Shown here one piece after another: positions 18,635-26,568 of a stretch of DNA of 64,000 nucleotides. A model generated the notes under the pieces. The model was not told where the DNA came from and did no database searches. It saw nothing but the letters and a program-made list of their open reading frames with translations. Source of the stretch: Bradyrhizobium sp. ISRA430 (GTDB lineage: Bacteria > Pseudomonadota > Alphaproteobacteria > Rhizobiales > Xanthobacteraceae). The DNA is taken from assembly GCF_029909975.1 (NCBI RefSeq), contig NZ_CP094516.1, forward strand, positions 4,402,001 through 4,466,000. The letters are read 5' to 3'. The position numbers and the translations under genes were made by a program. Numbering within the stretch: position 1 is the stretch's first letter; every line of letters starts with the position of its first letter.

Positions 18635-19007
18635 TCGCGGGTAATCCCTTTGAAGATTTTAGATGCGCCCAGCCCAATCCACGGCCGGGGCCGCTCGCAC
18701 GCGAGGCAGCCAACCGGATAAAGGAAGCAGCCTCTCTAAGCAAGCAAGAAGGCGGCTTTTTCGAGATCCTAAACGCTATTTAAGCCTTTGATATCCCCGG
18801 AAAATCCGGAGGCCCTCCGGAGCCTCCCGCCGACCCCGACCAAAGCGCTAGATGCAGCATCTACCGCTGCATGGTCGCGATGCATCCCGCCCCCATTGAT
18901 GCAACCTCGATTTCCGTGTCTTTGGACGGAGCCGGGGTTGCGAACCGGCCCGGACAGCGCCGGGCCGGCGGCCCCGGCGCCATCCACGCGGGGCCATAAC
19001 AATCGCA
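18635..19007. other. Divergent intergenic region purA / EamA gene
   Basis: 373 bases between divergent genes. It should hold both promoters, but I see no convincing -35/-10 pair, no riboswitch structure and no plausible gene. Confidence 0.4.
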
Positions 19008-19940
19008 ATGTCCGCCACCGGCCAGACCACGGGCACTGAGGCGTCCGGTCACAACTGGATCGCCAACCAGCCTTATCTCCTCCTCAGCATCACCGCGCTG
19101 TGCTGGGCCGGCAATGCCATCGTCGGGCGGCTCGCGGCCGGCCATATCCCGCCGGTGACGCTGTCGTTCCTGCGCTGGTCTTTCGCCTTCCTGCTGGTGC
19201 TGCCGTTCGCCTGGAAGCATCTCGTTCAGGACTGGCCCGCGATCCGGAGCAAGCTCGGGCTGATGATCGTGCTGTCGATCACCGGCATCGGCGCCTTCAA
19301 CACGCTGCAATATTGGGCGCTGGAGCACACCCAGGCGCTCAACACGCTGCTGTTGCAATCGGCCGCACCGCTGGTCGTGGCGCTGTGGTCGCTGATCATC
19401 CTCGGCATCCGCCTCACCGCCGCACAGGCCTTCGGCGTGCTGCTCTCGATGTGCGGCGTGCTGATGATCCTGCTGCACGGCGACTTCACCACGCTGTCGA
19501 ACGTCGAGTTCAACAAGGGCGATCTGATCTTCATCGTCGCGCTGATCTTCTTCGCGCTCTATTCGGTGCTGACGTTGAAGCGGCCGGCGATGCACGGACT
19601 GTCGTTCCTCGCCTTCACCTTCGGCGCCGGTGCCGCCTGCCTGGTGCCGCTGGAGATCTGGGAGCTGTTCGCACGTCCCGTGATGAAGCTCGACGGACCG
19701 AACCTGCTGACGCTGTTCTACGTCGCCGTCTTTCCCTCGACGCTCGCTTATCTCTGCTTCAACCGCGGGGTACGCCTGATCGGGGCCAACCGCGCTGCCC
19801 CGTTCTTCCACGTGGTGCCGGTGTTCGGCTCGATCATGGCGATGGCGTTCCTCGGCGAACGCCCGCAGACCTTCCACTTCATCGGCTTCGCGCTGGTGCT
19901 GTCCGGCGTGTTCGTAGCTTCGCGCAAGCAGGCCACTTAA
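19008..19940 (+). CDS. EamA/DMT-family transporter (paralogue 1)
   Basis: 310 residues with ten predicted membrane helices in two EamA repeats: NQPYLLLSITALCWAGNAIV at the start and FPSTLAYLCFNRGVRLIGAN then AAPFFHVVPVFGSIMAMAFL near the end. DMT transporters export or import small metabolites; the substrate cannot be read from sequence. It is clearly paralogous to the product of 26569-27504 (shared NQPYLLLS, QSA-PL-VALWSL, FPSTLAYL-FNRG, GANRAAPFFH). Both are on the plus strand and lie either side of the IS region. Confidence 0.85.
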   Translation: MSATGQTTGTEASGHNWIANQPYLLLSITALCWAGNAIVGRLAAGHIPPVTLSFLRWSFAFLLVLPFAWKHLVQDWPAIRSKLGLMIVLSITGIGAFNTLQYWALEHTQALNTLLLQSAAPLVVALWSLIILGIRLTAAQAFGVLLSMCGVLMILLHGDFTTLSNVEFNKGDLIFIVALIFFALYSVLTLKRPAMHGLSFLAFTFGAGAACLVPLEIWELFARPVMKLDGPNLLTLFYVAVFPSTLAYLCFNRGVRLIGANRAAPFFHVVPVFGSIMAMAFLGERPQTFHFIGFALVLSGVFVASRKQAT

Positions 19941-19948
19941 GACCGCTT

Positions 19949-20353
19949 TCAGATATAGCGCGCGGCGCCCATGCAGAGCGCGGTGATGCCGAGCAGCCCC
20001 GCCGCCACGCGCTGTGCGGTCGCGATGCGCGCACGCATAGCCGCTGGATCGCCGGCGCCGCGGCGCAAGGTTAGGACCGCGCGGGGGCCGATCGCCGCCT
20101 GCACGCCGACCGCGATCAGCGCACAAGCCGAGCCAAGCGCGAGCACCTGCTCGGTCGTGCCGAAGTTGCCGGCGTGAACGAGGTGGCCAAGATAGCCGCC
20201 GGTCAAAATCGCAATCATCGCCGCACCGAGTTGCGGAAAGACGAGCTGCTCGCCGGCGGCGCCGCCGATGCGCGCCAGCGCAAAGCTTGATCCGGCCCAG
20301 AACACGGACGACAAGACATGAAGCGACAGAGCGATCACGAGGGCAGTCTGCAT
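19949..20353 (-). CDS. Four-helix membrane protein of unknown function
   Basis: 134 residues from the ATG at 20353, chosen because GGAG lies six bases upstream; an earlier ATG at 20365 lacks this. Four hydrophobic segments: MQTALVIALSLHVLSSVFWA, a second near LGAAMIAILTGGYLG, a third QVLALGSACALIAVGVQAAI and a last LLGITALCMGAARYI. No family recognised with confidence. It is divergent from a TetR gene 73 bases away, the usual arrangement for a repressor and its target, so it is a likely regulated membrane protein. Confidence 0.65.
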   Translation of the reverse strand: MQTALVIALSLHVLSSVFWAGSSFALARIGGAAGEQLVFPQLGAAMIAILTGGYLGHLVHAGNFGTTEQVLALGSACALIAVGVQAAIGPRAVLTLRRGAGDPAAMRARIATAQRVAAGLLGITALCMGAARYI

Positions 20354-20426
20354 GGCAAGCTCCAAACCGGCTTCTAAATTGGATTTACAATATGTATAGT
20401 CAATGCGTCAAGATGAAGGCAGGGCA
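20354..20426. promoter_or_regulatory. Divergent promoter region controlled by TetR-type regulator (inferred)
   Basis: 73 bases, AT-rich compared with its surroundings, between divergent starts at 20353 and 20427. TATAGT at 20395-20400 may be a -10 for the regulator. No exact palindrome is visible, so an operator cannot be placed. Confidence 0.4.
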
Positions 20427-21065
20427 ATGCCGAAACGCAGCTATGTGAGCCCGGCACGAGCGTCGGCGGCGGCGGAGACGCGCGAGCGCATCATCGCGGC
20501 CGGCGCACGGCTGTTGCGGAAGGATGCCAGCATCGCGAACTTCTCGCTCGACGTGGTCGCGAAGGAGGCCGGTGTCACGCGGCTGACCGTCTACAACCAG
20601 TTCGGGTCGCGTCGCGGACTGCTAGAGGCCGTGTTCGACGACATCGCACGCCAGGGCGGGCTGTTCGAGCTCGCTGAGGTGATGACGATGGCGGACCCGC
20701 GGAACGCGCTCGACCGCATCGTCACGATCTTCTGCACCTTCTGGGCTCACGACCCCGCCATCGGCGGGCTGAATCAAGCGATCGCGACCGATCCCGAGTT
20801 CGGCGCGGCCCTGGTCGCGCGCAACGAGCGCCGGCGGGAGCTGCTGACCGGGCTTGTCACGCGCATCACGGAGAAACGCGCGGTCAAGCGAGCCGTGCAG
20901 GACGCGGTCGACCTGATCTTCGTGCTGACGAGCTATCCAACTTTTGCGGCGCTGAGCCCGCAGCGCTCGACCGCGGAGGTCTGCCGCTTGTTGCAGACGG
21001 CGTGCCACGCGGCCATCGACGCGTTGACGCCGGAGGCGCGTGGAGGTGCGGAGCGGAGGAAGTAA
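20427..21065 (+). CDS. TetR/AcrR-family transcriptional regulator
   Basis: 212 residues. The N-terminal helix-turn-helix is standard: ETRERIIAAGARLLRKDASI, then FSLDVVAKEAGVTRLTVYNQ and FGSRRGLLEAVFDDIA. The C-terminal ligand-binding half is not diagnostic. The ATG at 20427 has GGCAGGGCA before it; an in-frame start at 20403 is weaker. It is divergent from the four-helix membrane protein and probably represses it and itself. Confidence 0.85.
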   Translation: MPKRSYVSPARASAAAETRERIIAAGARLLRKDASIANFSLDVVAKEAGVTRLTVYNQFGSRRGLLEAVFDDIARQGGLFELAEVMTMADPRNALDRIVTIFCTFWAHDPAIGGLNQAIATDPEFGAALVARNERRRELLTGLVTRITEKRAVKRAVQDAVDLIFVLTSYPTFAALSPQRSTAEVCRLLQTACHAAIDALTPEARGGAERRK

Positions 21066-21250
21066 GAGTCACCACGACGGCGCCTTCCTCTTCCTTCTCC
21101 CTTCTTTAAGGTGGCGCGAACGAAGTTCGCGCGGGGAAGCGATGGCAGCGATCAACAAACGATTTCCTTGTTAAATCAATTACTTGCCAGACATGATCGC
21201 GCAGGACGTCGGATAGCGACCTAAGCCGCTTTGCGACGTTTCTGTTAATA

Positions 21251-21271
21251 GAGCGGTTCCCGATCAGGTTG
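21251..21271. repeat. IS630 terminal inverted repeat, left
   Basis: GAGCGGTTCCCGATCAGG.. next to the TA at 21249-21250. It pairs with 24794-24814 with three mismatches (positions 14, 17, 18). Confidence 0.82.
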
Positions 21272-22210
21272 GTTCGTATCCAGCGGCTGCGAAGTAGTTG
21301 GCGCATTCGCGCGGCGTGAAGCGATCGAGGCAGCGTCCGATTGCGTTCCACAAGCCTTCGACGGTGCGCTCGGCGGCCCTGCGCAGCAGCGCTTTCAGCT
21401 TGGCGAAGGCGTTCTCGATGGGATTGAGGTCGGGACTGTAGGGCGGGAGATAGAGGAGCTTTGCGCCGGCAGCCTCGATCGCTGCGCGCACGCCTGCGCC
21501 CTTGTGGCTGCCGAGATTGTCCATGACGACGATATCTCCTTCCCGCAATTCTGGAACGAGCACCTGGTCCACATAAGCCTGGAAGGCGAGCCCGTTGATC
21601 GGCCCATCGAGAACCATCGGCGCGACCATGCCCGACAGGCGCAGGCCTGCAACAAAGGTCGTTGTCTTCCAGTGGCCGTGCGGAATGGAGGCCCGCAGCC
21701 GCTCGCCGCGGGGCGCACGCCCGCGCGGGCGTGCCATGTTGGTTGACGCCCATGTCTCGTCAATGAAGATGAGCTTGTCAGGATCGAGGCCAATCTGGCC
21801 GTCGACCCACTCTTCTCGCTTCTTCAGGACGTCCGGCCGCTCTTGCTCAGTGGCGTATACAGTCTTTTTTTGAGCGTGATCTTGCGACGCTGGAAGAAGC
21901 GCGACAACGCGGAGACGCTGAAAGCGTGTCCATCGGCGGCGAGCGCCGCCTTCAGTTCCTCCAATGTGCTGTCGGGCTTGGCCGCAATCAGCGCGAGGAT
22001 GCGTTCAGCTTGCGCTTCGATCGCCTGCGAGCGTCGATCGCCGCCCTGTGGCTTCGGCGTCACTTCGCCCGTCTCGCGCGCTTGCGCCATCCAGCGGATC
22101 GCACTCGACACGCCCACTCGAAAGTGCGCAGCGGCCTCCCGACACGACATGCCGCCCGCAACGGCGGCAACCACACGCTTGCGGAGATCAATCGAAAGAG
22201 GTGGCGCCAT
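21264..22210 (-). CDS. IS630-family transposase, two frames joined by -1 frameshift
   Basis: Frame A (21824-22210) has MAPPLSIDLRKRVVAAVAGG and the N-terminal helix-turn-helix. Frame B (to 21264) holds the DDE domain: FIDET (first Asp), VVMDNLGSHKG (second Asp) and YSPDLNPIENAF (Glu). They join at an A7 run on the minus strand (21871-21865): reading AAA AAA, then slipping back one base, gives KKKTVYATEQERPDVLKK and a 315-residue protein of normal IS630 length. The catalytic triad is intact, so the enzyme may work. The ATG at 22210 has AAGGAGG upstream. Confidence 0.85.
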
Positions 22211-22623
22211 GCCCGCCGGCCTCCTTCGCCAGCAGGCAGTTTGAATCAGAACCGGCGTGATTTGGGAATCTTGAGGGTTCTGTGAGGTCGCGTGGCAGGC
22301 GCGAGCCGCGCGCTCTGTCGTGCGTGCGACCTCATAGAAGCCGGATTGAACGAAGCTGCGGAGTTGTGGGCGCTATGGGAATAGTGCAGCGGGTGCGGCT
22401 GCTGGGAAGGCGCTCCTGTGGTCGCCGCGCGTCGGCGAGACATTCATCGGATGTGAGCAGCCCGTTTGATAGGGCCAAGGGCGCGATCCAGCGAGCGACT
22501 TGCTGCGCTGGGATGCGTTGCCGAACGATTGGCGTGGTGTTCGGTGACGAGCGCGGCCGCGGCGACTTCGGACGTTGCCACCGCGAAGGTGATCACAGAG
22601 GAGGTGGATGGTGCAGGCGCTGG

Positions 22624-23802
22624 TCATGACGTATCACAACGAAACGGATGGTCGCGGGCGCAGGCTCGCGGGACGACATCGACGCGCCGCATGGTGCCGC
22701 CACAATGCGGGCAGACGGGGATCTTCCATTTGGTGAGGGGATCGTCGCCGGCTTCTTGATCAGTCGGAGGGTTGCGGACAGTAAGGAGTTGACGGCAGAA
22801 GGCGATTTTATCGCTGCGTCCGCCATTGGCGAGGAAACCATAGTGGCGGATGCGGTGGAAGCCGTCCGGCAGGGTGTGCAGGAGAAAGCGACGAATGAAC
22901 TCATCGGCATTAAGCGTCATCACTTTGGCTTTGCGATTCTGCCGATAGTCCTTCCAGGAAAAGCTGACCTTGCCGTCGGCAAGCGAGATCAGCCGGCTGT
23001 TGGCGATGGCGACGCGATGCGTATAGCGGCCGAGATAAGCCAGCACCTGTTCGGGGCCGCCGAATGGCGGCTTGGCATAGACGACCCAGTCGGTCCGTCG
23101 GAGTTGAGCGAGGCGTTGGGTGAACGCGGCGGGATCCGCCAGATGCGCGAGATCGCCAAAGAAACCCAACTGGCCAGCCGCGAAGGCAGCTTGCAGCTCT
23201 TGCAGAAACAGGCGGCGGAACAACCGGGAGAGGACGCGTACTGGCAGGAAGAAGCCGGGCCGGCAAGCGACCCAGCGTGTGCCGTCGAGCGAGGGTCCAC
23301 CGCCGGGCACGACGCAGTGGAGATGCGGATGGTGTTGCAGGGTCTGGCCCCAGGTGTGGAGGACGGCGGTCACGCCGAGCTGAGCGCCGAGATGCTTGGG
23401 GTCGGCCGCGATGGTGGCGAGCGTCTCGGCCGCGCAGCGGAACAGGATGGCGTAGACGACGGCCTTGTTCTGGAAGGCGATCTCTCCGGCGGGGGCCGGC
23501 AGGGTGAAGACGACGTGGAAATACGGTACGGGAAGGAGTTCGGCTTGCCGTTCGGCGAGCCATTGCGCGCGCGCCGCGCCCTGGCACTTCGGGCAATGCC
23601 GATTGCGACAGGAGTTGTAGGCAATGCGTGTGGCGCCGCAGTCATCGCACTGCTCGACGTGGCCGCCGAGCACAGCCGTCCGGCATGCCGTGATCGCGCC
23701 CATGACGCGCCGCTCGACGCGGCCCAGATGCTCGGCACGGGCTTGCCGAAACGCTTCGCCGTGGCGGCGGAAGATATCCGCCACTTCCAGAACCGGAGCC
23801 AT
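22624..23802 (-). CDS. IS91-family transposase (HUH, two catalytic tyrosines)
   Basis: 392 residues. The N-terminal zinc-binding block has Cys52, Cys55, Cys65, Cys70 and Cys73 (CDDC .. CRNRHCPKC). The HUH motif is HPHLHCVV (His160-Leu-His162) and the tyrosine pair is Y256 and Y260 in AYLGRYTHR. The late CPHCGGTMRRVDVV is a second zinc motif. Such enzymes move single-stranded DNA by rolling-circle transposition. All catalytic residues are present. It starts nine bases after the stop of the integrase gene, in one operon. Confidence 0.88.
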   Translation of the reverse strand: MAPVLEVADIFRRHGEAFRQARAEHLGRVERRVMGAITACRTAVLGGHVEQCDDCGATRIAYNSCRNRHCPKCQGAARAQWLAERQAELLPVPYFHVVFTLPAPAGEIAFQNKAVVYAILFRCAAETLATIAADPKHLGAQLGVTAVLHTWGQTLQHHPHLHCVVPGGGPSLDGTRWVACRPGFFLPVRVLSRLFRRLFLQELQAAFAAGQLGFFGDLAHLADPAAFTQRLAQLRRTDWVVYAKPPFGGPEQVLAYLGRYTHRVAIANSRLISLADGKVSFSWKDYRQNRKAKVMTLNADEFIRRFLLHTLPDGFHRIRHYGFLANGGRSDKIAFCRQLLTVRNPPTDQEAGDDPLTKWKIPVCPHCGGTMRRVDVVPRACARDHPFRCDTS

Positions 23803-23811
23803 CAGGTCCGC

Positions 23812-24672
23812 TCAGCCGGGCGGCACGACCTCCAGGCGGAGCCGGTCAAGCGGACTTGGCGTATTGCTGATGGTCTTGGTGGCGACTTGGGTATAGCGCG
23901 CCGTGCTGGCCAGACTGGCATGACCGAGCAGCACCTGGATGATGCGCACGTCGGCCCCGTTCTCCAGGAGATGGGTCGCGAATGTGTGCCGCAGCGTATG
24001 CACTGTCACCGACTTGCTCAAGCCGGCCGCAGCGCAGGCTGAACGGCAGGCGGCGTGCAGCACGTTGGGGACGAGCGGACGCTCGTCGTCTCGGCCGGGA
24101 AACAGCCATCGCTTTGGCCGAGTGAGCCGCCAATACGTCCGCAGAATCCTCAAAAGCTGCGGCGAGAGCATAACGTAACGGTCCTTGCCGCCCTTGCCGT
24201 GCTCGACCCGGATCAACATCCGTTGGCTATCAATGTCGACAACCTTCAAGAGGACCACTTCCGATACGCGCAAGCCTGCGGCATAGACGGTGGTCAGCGC
24301 GGTACGGCTCTTGAGGCTTGGGATTGCTTCCAGGAAGCGCACGACCTCGTCGGCGCTCAGCACGACCGGCAGTTTGCGCGGTTTACGCGCATAGGCGATG
24401 CGCTCCGGAACGGTGTCATGACCAAGGGTCACACCGTAGAAGAACCGCAGTGCGCAAACGATCTGGTTCAGCGCCGGCCAGGACATCCCCGTCGCAACCA
24501 GATGAACCTGGAAGGCACGGATATCCTCCAGGTCGAGGCGGTCAGGAGAACGACCGAAATATCGGCTCAACTTCGCTACGGCGTTGAGGTAGGATTGCTG
24601 CGTCGCCGGTGACAGATTGCGGACCGTCATGTCCTCGATCATGCGGCGGCGAAGTGGGCTGATCTCAGCCAT
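23812..24672 (-). CDS. Tyrosine recombinase of the IS91-like element
   Basis: 286 residues, complete phage-integrase layout: SAM-like N-domain (SPATQQSYLNAVAKLSRYFG) and catalytic domain with R135 (AAGLRVSE), K163 (GKGGKDR), H225 and R228 (HTLRHTFATH), H251 (LLGHASL) and nucleophile Y260 (TARYTQV). Many IS91-family elements of alphaproteobacteria carry such an ORF upstream of the transposase; its part in transposition is not settled. The ATG at 24672 is preceded by AGGAGGTTTTCCG. Confidence 0.9.
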   Translation of the reverse strand: MAEISPLRRRMIEDMTVRNLSPATQQSYLNAVAKLSRYFGRSPDRLDLEDIRAFQVHLVATGMSWPALNQIVCALRFFYGVTLGHDTVPERIAYARKPRKLPVVLSADEVVRFLEAIPSLKSRTALTTVYAAGLRVSEVVLLKVVDIDSQRMLIRVEHGKGGKDRYVMLSPQLLRILRTYWRLTRPKRWLFPGRDDERPLVPNVLHAACRSACAAAGLSKSVTVHTLRHTFATHLLENGADVRIIQVLLGHASLASTARYTQVATKTISNTPSPLDRLRLEVVPPG

Positions 24673-24679
24673 CGGAAAA

Positions 24680-24733
24680 CCTCCTGTCTAAAGGGTTGGG
24701 CTTCGAAAACCCGCAATCCTCTCAGACAGGAGG
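24680..24733. repeat. Hairpin near the right end of the IS91-like element
   Basis: CCTCCTGTCT (24680-24689) pairs exactly with AGACAGGAGG (24724-24733); an inner GGGTT..AACCC pair may extend the stem. It lies just upstream of the recombinase gene. IS91-type ends carry such hairpins for recognition by the HUH enzyme, so it may be a terminus signal. Confidence 0.6.
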
Positions 24734-24793
24734 CAATCCTTGCTACGCCTCCCTACATGCCGCGCCAGCGGCTTCGTTCAATCCCTAACGATT

Positions 24794-24814
24794 CAATTTG
24801 GTCGGGAACCGCTC
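24794..24814. repeat. IS630 terminal inverted repeat, right
   Basis: Reverse complement begins GAGCGGTTCCCGACCAAA.. and borders the TA at 24815-24816. It matches the left repeat at 18 of 21 positions. Confidence 0.82.
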
Positions 24815-24882
24815 TAGCGGCCACCGCGCAAGACCTAAACGGATTGATTCAATTGTTGCAGACACGCCATAGTTGCGCGCTA

Positions 24883-25371
24883 ATGGCGACTCAAATCCCT
24901 GCCCCCTATTACATTGCTTACATTGATGAGGCGGGCGACGCAGGACTGAAGGCTGTGCGCCCCATCGATCCGGTTGGCGCCACGGAATGGCTGTGCCTTG
25001 GTGCGGTGCTTATCAGAGCAAAGCATGAGTCCGAGGTGCAGAACTGGGTTCGAACAATCCTGTCCAAGATCGGAAGTAAGCGCAGTGATCTTCATTATAG
25101 GCATTTGTCGGCCGCTCAAAAGCGGACCGCGCTAGAGATGATCGCTCAGCTTCCCATTCGTGGATTCGTGCTTGCATCGAACAAAAAGAACATGCGCCGC
25201 TATCGTAATGAACGAGCGGAGCACGCCGGTGCGCAGCAATGGTTTTACAACTACTGTCTTCGTCTACTTCTGGAACGCGTAACAGACTTCTGTCATCGGC
25301 ACGCCACTAAGGATCGAGCAAACAATCGCTTCGTGAAGATCATGTATAGCGAGCGGAGCATCCATTCCTAA
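24883..25371 (+). pseudogene. DUF3800 protein fragment
   Basis: From MATQIPAPYYIAYIDEAGDAG the frame gives a DUF3800 N-terminus (YIDEAGD) and continues ATEWLCLGAVLIRAKHESE and LHYRHLSAAQKRTALEMIAQ, then stops after KIMYSERSIHS at 25371. DUF3800 proteins are about 230-350 residues, have a predicted RNase H-like fold and often occur on mobile or phage-derived DNA; no role is proven. The fragment is too short and loses its frame where SERGG-like sequence is expected. It starts 67 bases from the IS630 right end. Base composition looks lower in GC than the neighbours. Confidence 0.65.
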
Positions 25372-25900
25372 TGGCCTTAAGATCGGACACAGCACCGGCG
25401 ACTTAAGATACTCGATCAATTTGGGCCTGAAGCTTCGAAATGCGGGCAAAATCCCTATTATTGCTCCGTACCTGCGCATCAAAGGGTCGTTCTGGGGCGT
25501 CGCTAACAACGTGTCGGATATTGTAAGGCCTCGCGCCGCGGCGGAAGAAATGATCGGCTTTTACGCAACGCGTGATACTCTCATTCACGTAGGCGACGAG
25601 ATGACGCTTGCCGAACGGAGTACGGGTTTAGATTTTCGCTATACTGGCCAGCGGGACCTTCCATCAGCGATTGCCTTGCTTCGGAAGGATGGCTCCGAAC
25701 AGAACTATCGGATGCTTCCTTTTGGCGAGATGACGACCCCGCTTAGAGACGCGACGGATCGGCTGGTCGAGGCTTCTGGTGTTTATGGCGCGGAAAACGC
25801 CCCGGTGACACCATTCAAGCTAACTATAGATAAACAGTCGTTGCTCGACCTTTTCTGTCGTGACGCAGGTATTGCAGCCCAGCTTTCTCAGCAAGCCTGA
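25358..25900 (+). pseudogene. Second open stretch, probable frameshifted continuation
   Basis: The +1 frame relative to the preceding fragment is open and reads GASIPNGLKIGHSTGDLRYS, then LKLRNAGKIPIIAPYLRIKG, and ends at 25900. Removing one base near 25357 would join it directly to the DUF3800 fragment (about 338 residues in total). The start of this frame has no ribosome binding site. The C-terminal part, with FYATRDTLIHVGDEM and DLFCRDAGIAAQLSQQA, does not match any family I know, so it could be either the diverged end of the same protein or another gene's remnant. Confidence 0.5.
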
Positions 25901-26008
25901 CCTTATGCAACGCTGCAACCAAGTCGCTGTCCTCGCGCTGTTCCGCGGGATCACATACCGAGAAATTCGTGTGCGGAGAAAGCCCCGTCTCGCCGCTATC
26001 GCGGCGAG

Positions 26009-26036
26009 CCACCCTCTCCCACAAGGGGAGAGGGAA
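26009..26036. repeat. Intergenic palindrome (CCCTCTCCC / GGGAGAGGG class)
   Basis: CCCTCTCCCACAAGGGGAGAGGG is a stem-loop of the same class as those at 15488 and 42953. It lies between convergent genes and may end transcription. Confidence 0.6.
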
Positions 26037-26074
26037 AAGACCGTGCCGTACGACAATAACCTGAATATCGCGCG

Positions 26075-26476
26075 TCAACGCACCTTGAACTTGCTGTACG
26101 CCTCGTTCGTCGCAATGATCACATGCTCGGCGCAGGCGTTGCGGCGGTGCGGGTCGGCCTCTGCCTCGTAGGCTTGTGACGTCATCATGTCGAGGAAGGC
26201 CGCGACTGACGGATAGTAAACCAGTGCGACGAAATCCCAGCCATTGCCCTGGTGGGGGCCGAGCGCAATGGCCTTTGCCTCGCCGGTCCAGAGCAGCGTG
26301 CCGCCGCGCGCCTTGATCATCGGCACGGTGATTGCGCTGTAGCGCAAGTAGGCGTCCCAGCCGGACCCGTCACCGTCGCGCGAGCGCGCGTTGAAGCGCA
26401 TCAGGTTCAGCATCACCACCGGGGCATGTCGATCGAGCTGCTCCAGGCCTTCGATGTTCAACATATTAACCGCCAA
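26075..26476 (-). CDS. DUF1330 protein
   Basis: 133 residues with APVVMLNLMRFNARSRDGDG, then GGTLLWTGEAKAIALG and WDFVALVYYPSVAAFLDMMT, a DUF1330 (dimeric alpha-beta barrel) signature. Members are small soluble proteins of unknown function. The TTG at 26476 is preferred because AGGAGG lies five bases upstream; the ATG four codons later would be 17 bases from that site. An even longer frame to 26593 would overlap the transporter. Confidence 0.8.
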   Translation of the reverse strand: MAVNMLNIEGLEQLDRHAPVVMLNLMRFNARSRDGDGSGWDAYLRYSAITVPMIKARGGTLLWTGEAKAIALGPHQGNGWDFVALVYYPSVAAFLDMMTSQAYEAEADPHRRNACAEHVIIATNEAYSKFKVR

Positions 26477-26568
26477 TGACACCTCCTCAGGTCTGCTTGC
26501 ATTGTAGCATTGCGGCCGCGTGACTTGTGCTGCAACGAGAATCCGGCGCAAGCTCGCATCGAACGCCA

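Larger units (their letters stand above)
22271..24779 (-). mobile_element. IS91-like element nested in the IS630 element
   Basis: A 2.5 kb block carrying a tyrosine recombinase gene and a HUH (Y2) transposase gene interrupts the IS630 upstream region. The direct repeat AATC at 22267-22270 and 24780-24783 flanks it; removing the block and one AATC rejoins the IS630 sequence as ..TTTGGG-AATC-CCTAACG... The ends are inferred from this. IS91 elements normally make no target duplication, so the edges may shift by a few bases. The part from 22271 to 22623 after the transposase stop shows no gene. Confidence 0.65.
21251..24814 (-). mobile_element. IS630-family element, interrupted by an IS91-like insertion
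   Basis: Terminal inverted repeats lie at 21251-21271 and 24794-24814 (18 of 21 match) and are flanked by TA at 21249-21250 and 24815-24816, the expected IS630 target duplication. Without the inner element (22271-24779) and one copy of the AATC at its edges the IS would be about 1.05 kb, a normal IS630 length. The transposase gene lies on the minus strand with the stop codon inside the left repeat. Confidence 0.8.

Noticed and set aside
18635..19007. tRNA or riboswitch in the purA upstream region
   Set aside because: No cloverleaf or known purine riboswitch core could be drawn from the sequence.
20354..20426. Exact TetR operator palindrome
   Set aside because: The AT-rich stretch has only partial symmetry, so the site was not placed.
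24757..24882. An upstream start for the DUF3800 fragment
   Set aside because: It lies inside the IS630 end and the IS91-like element, so the in-frame codons belong to mobile DNA.
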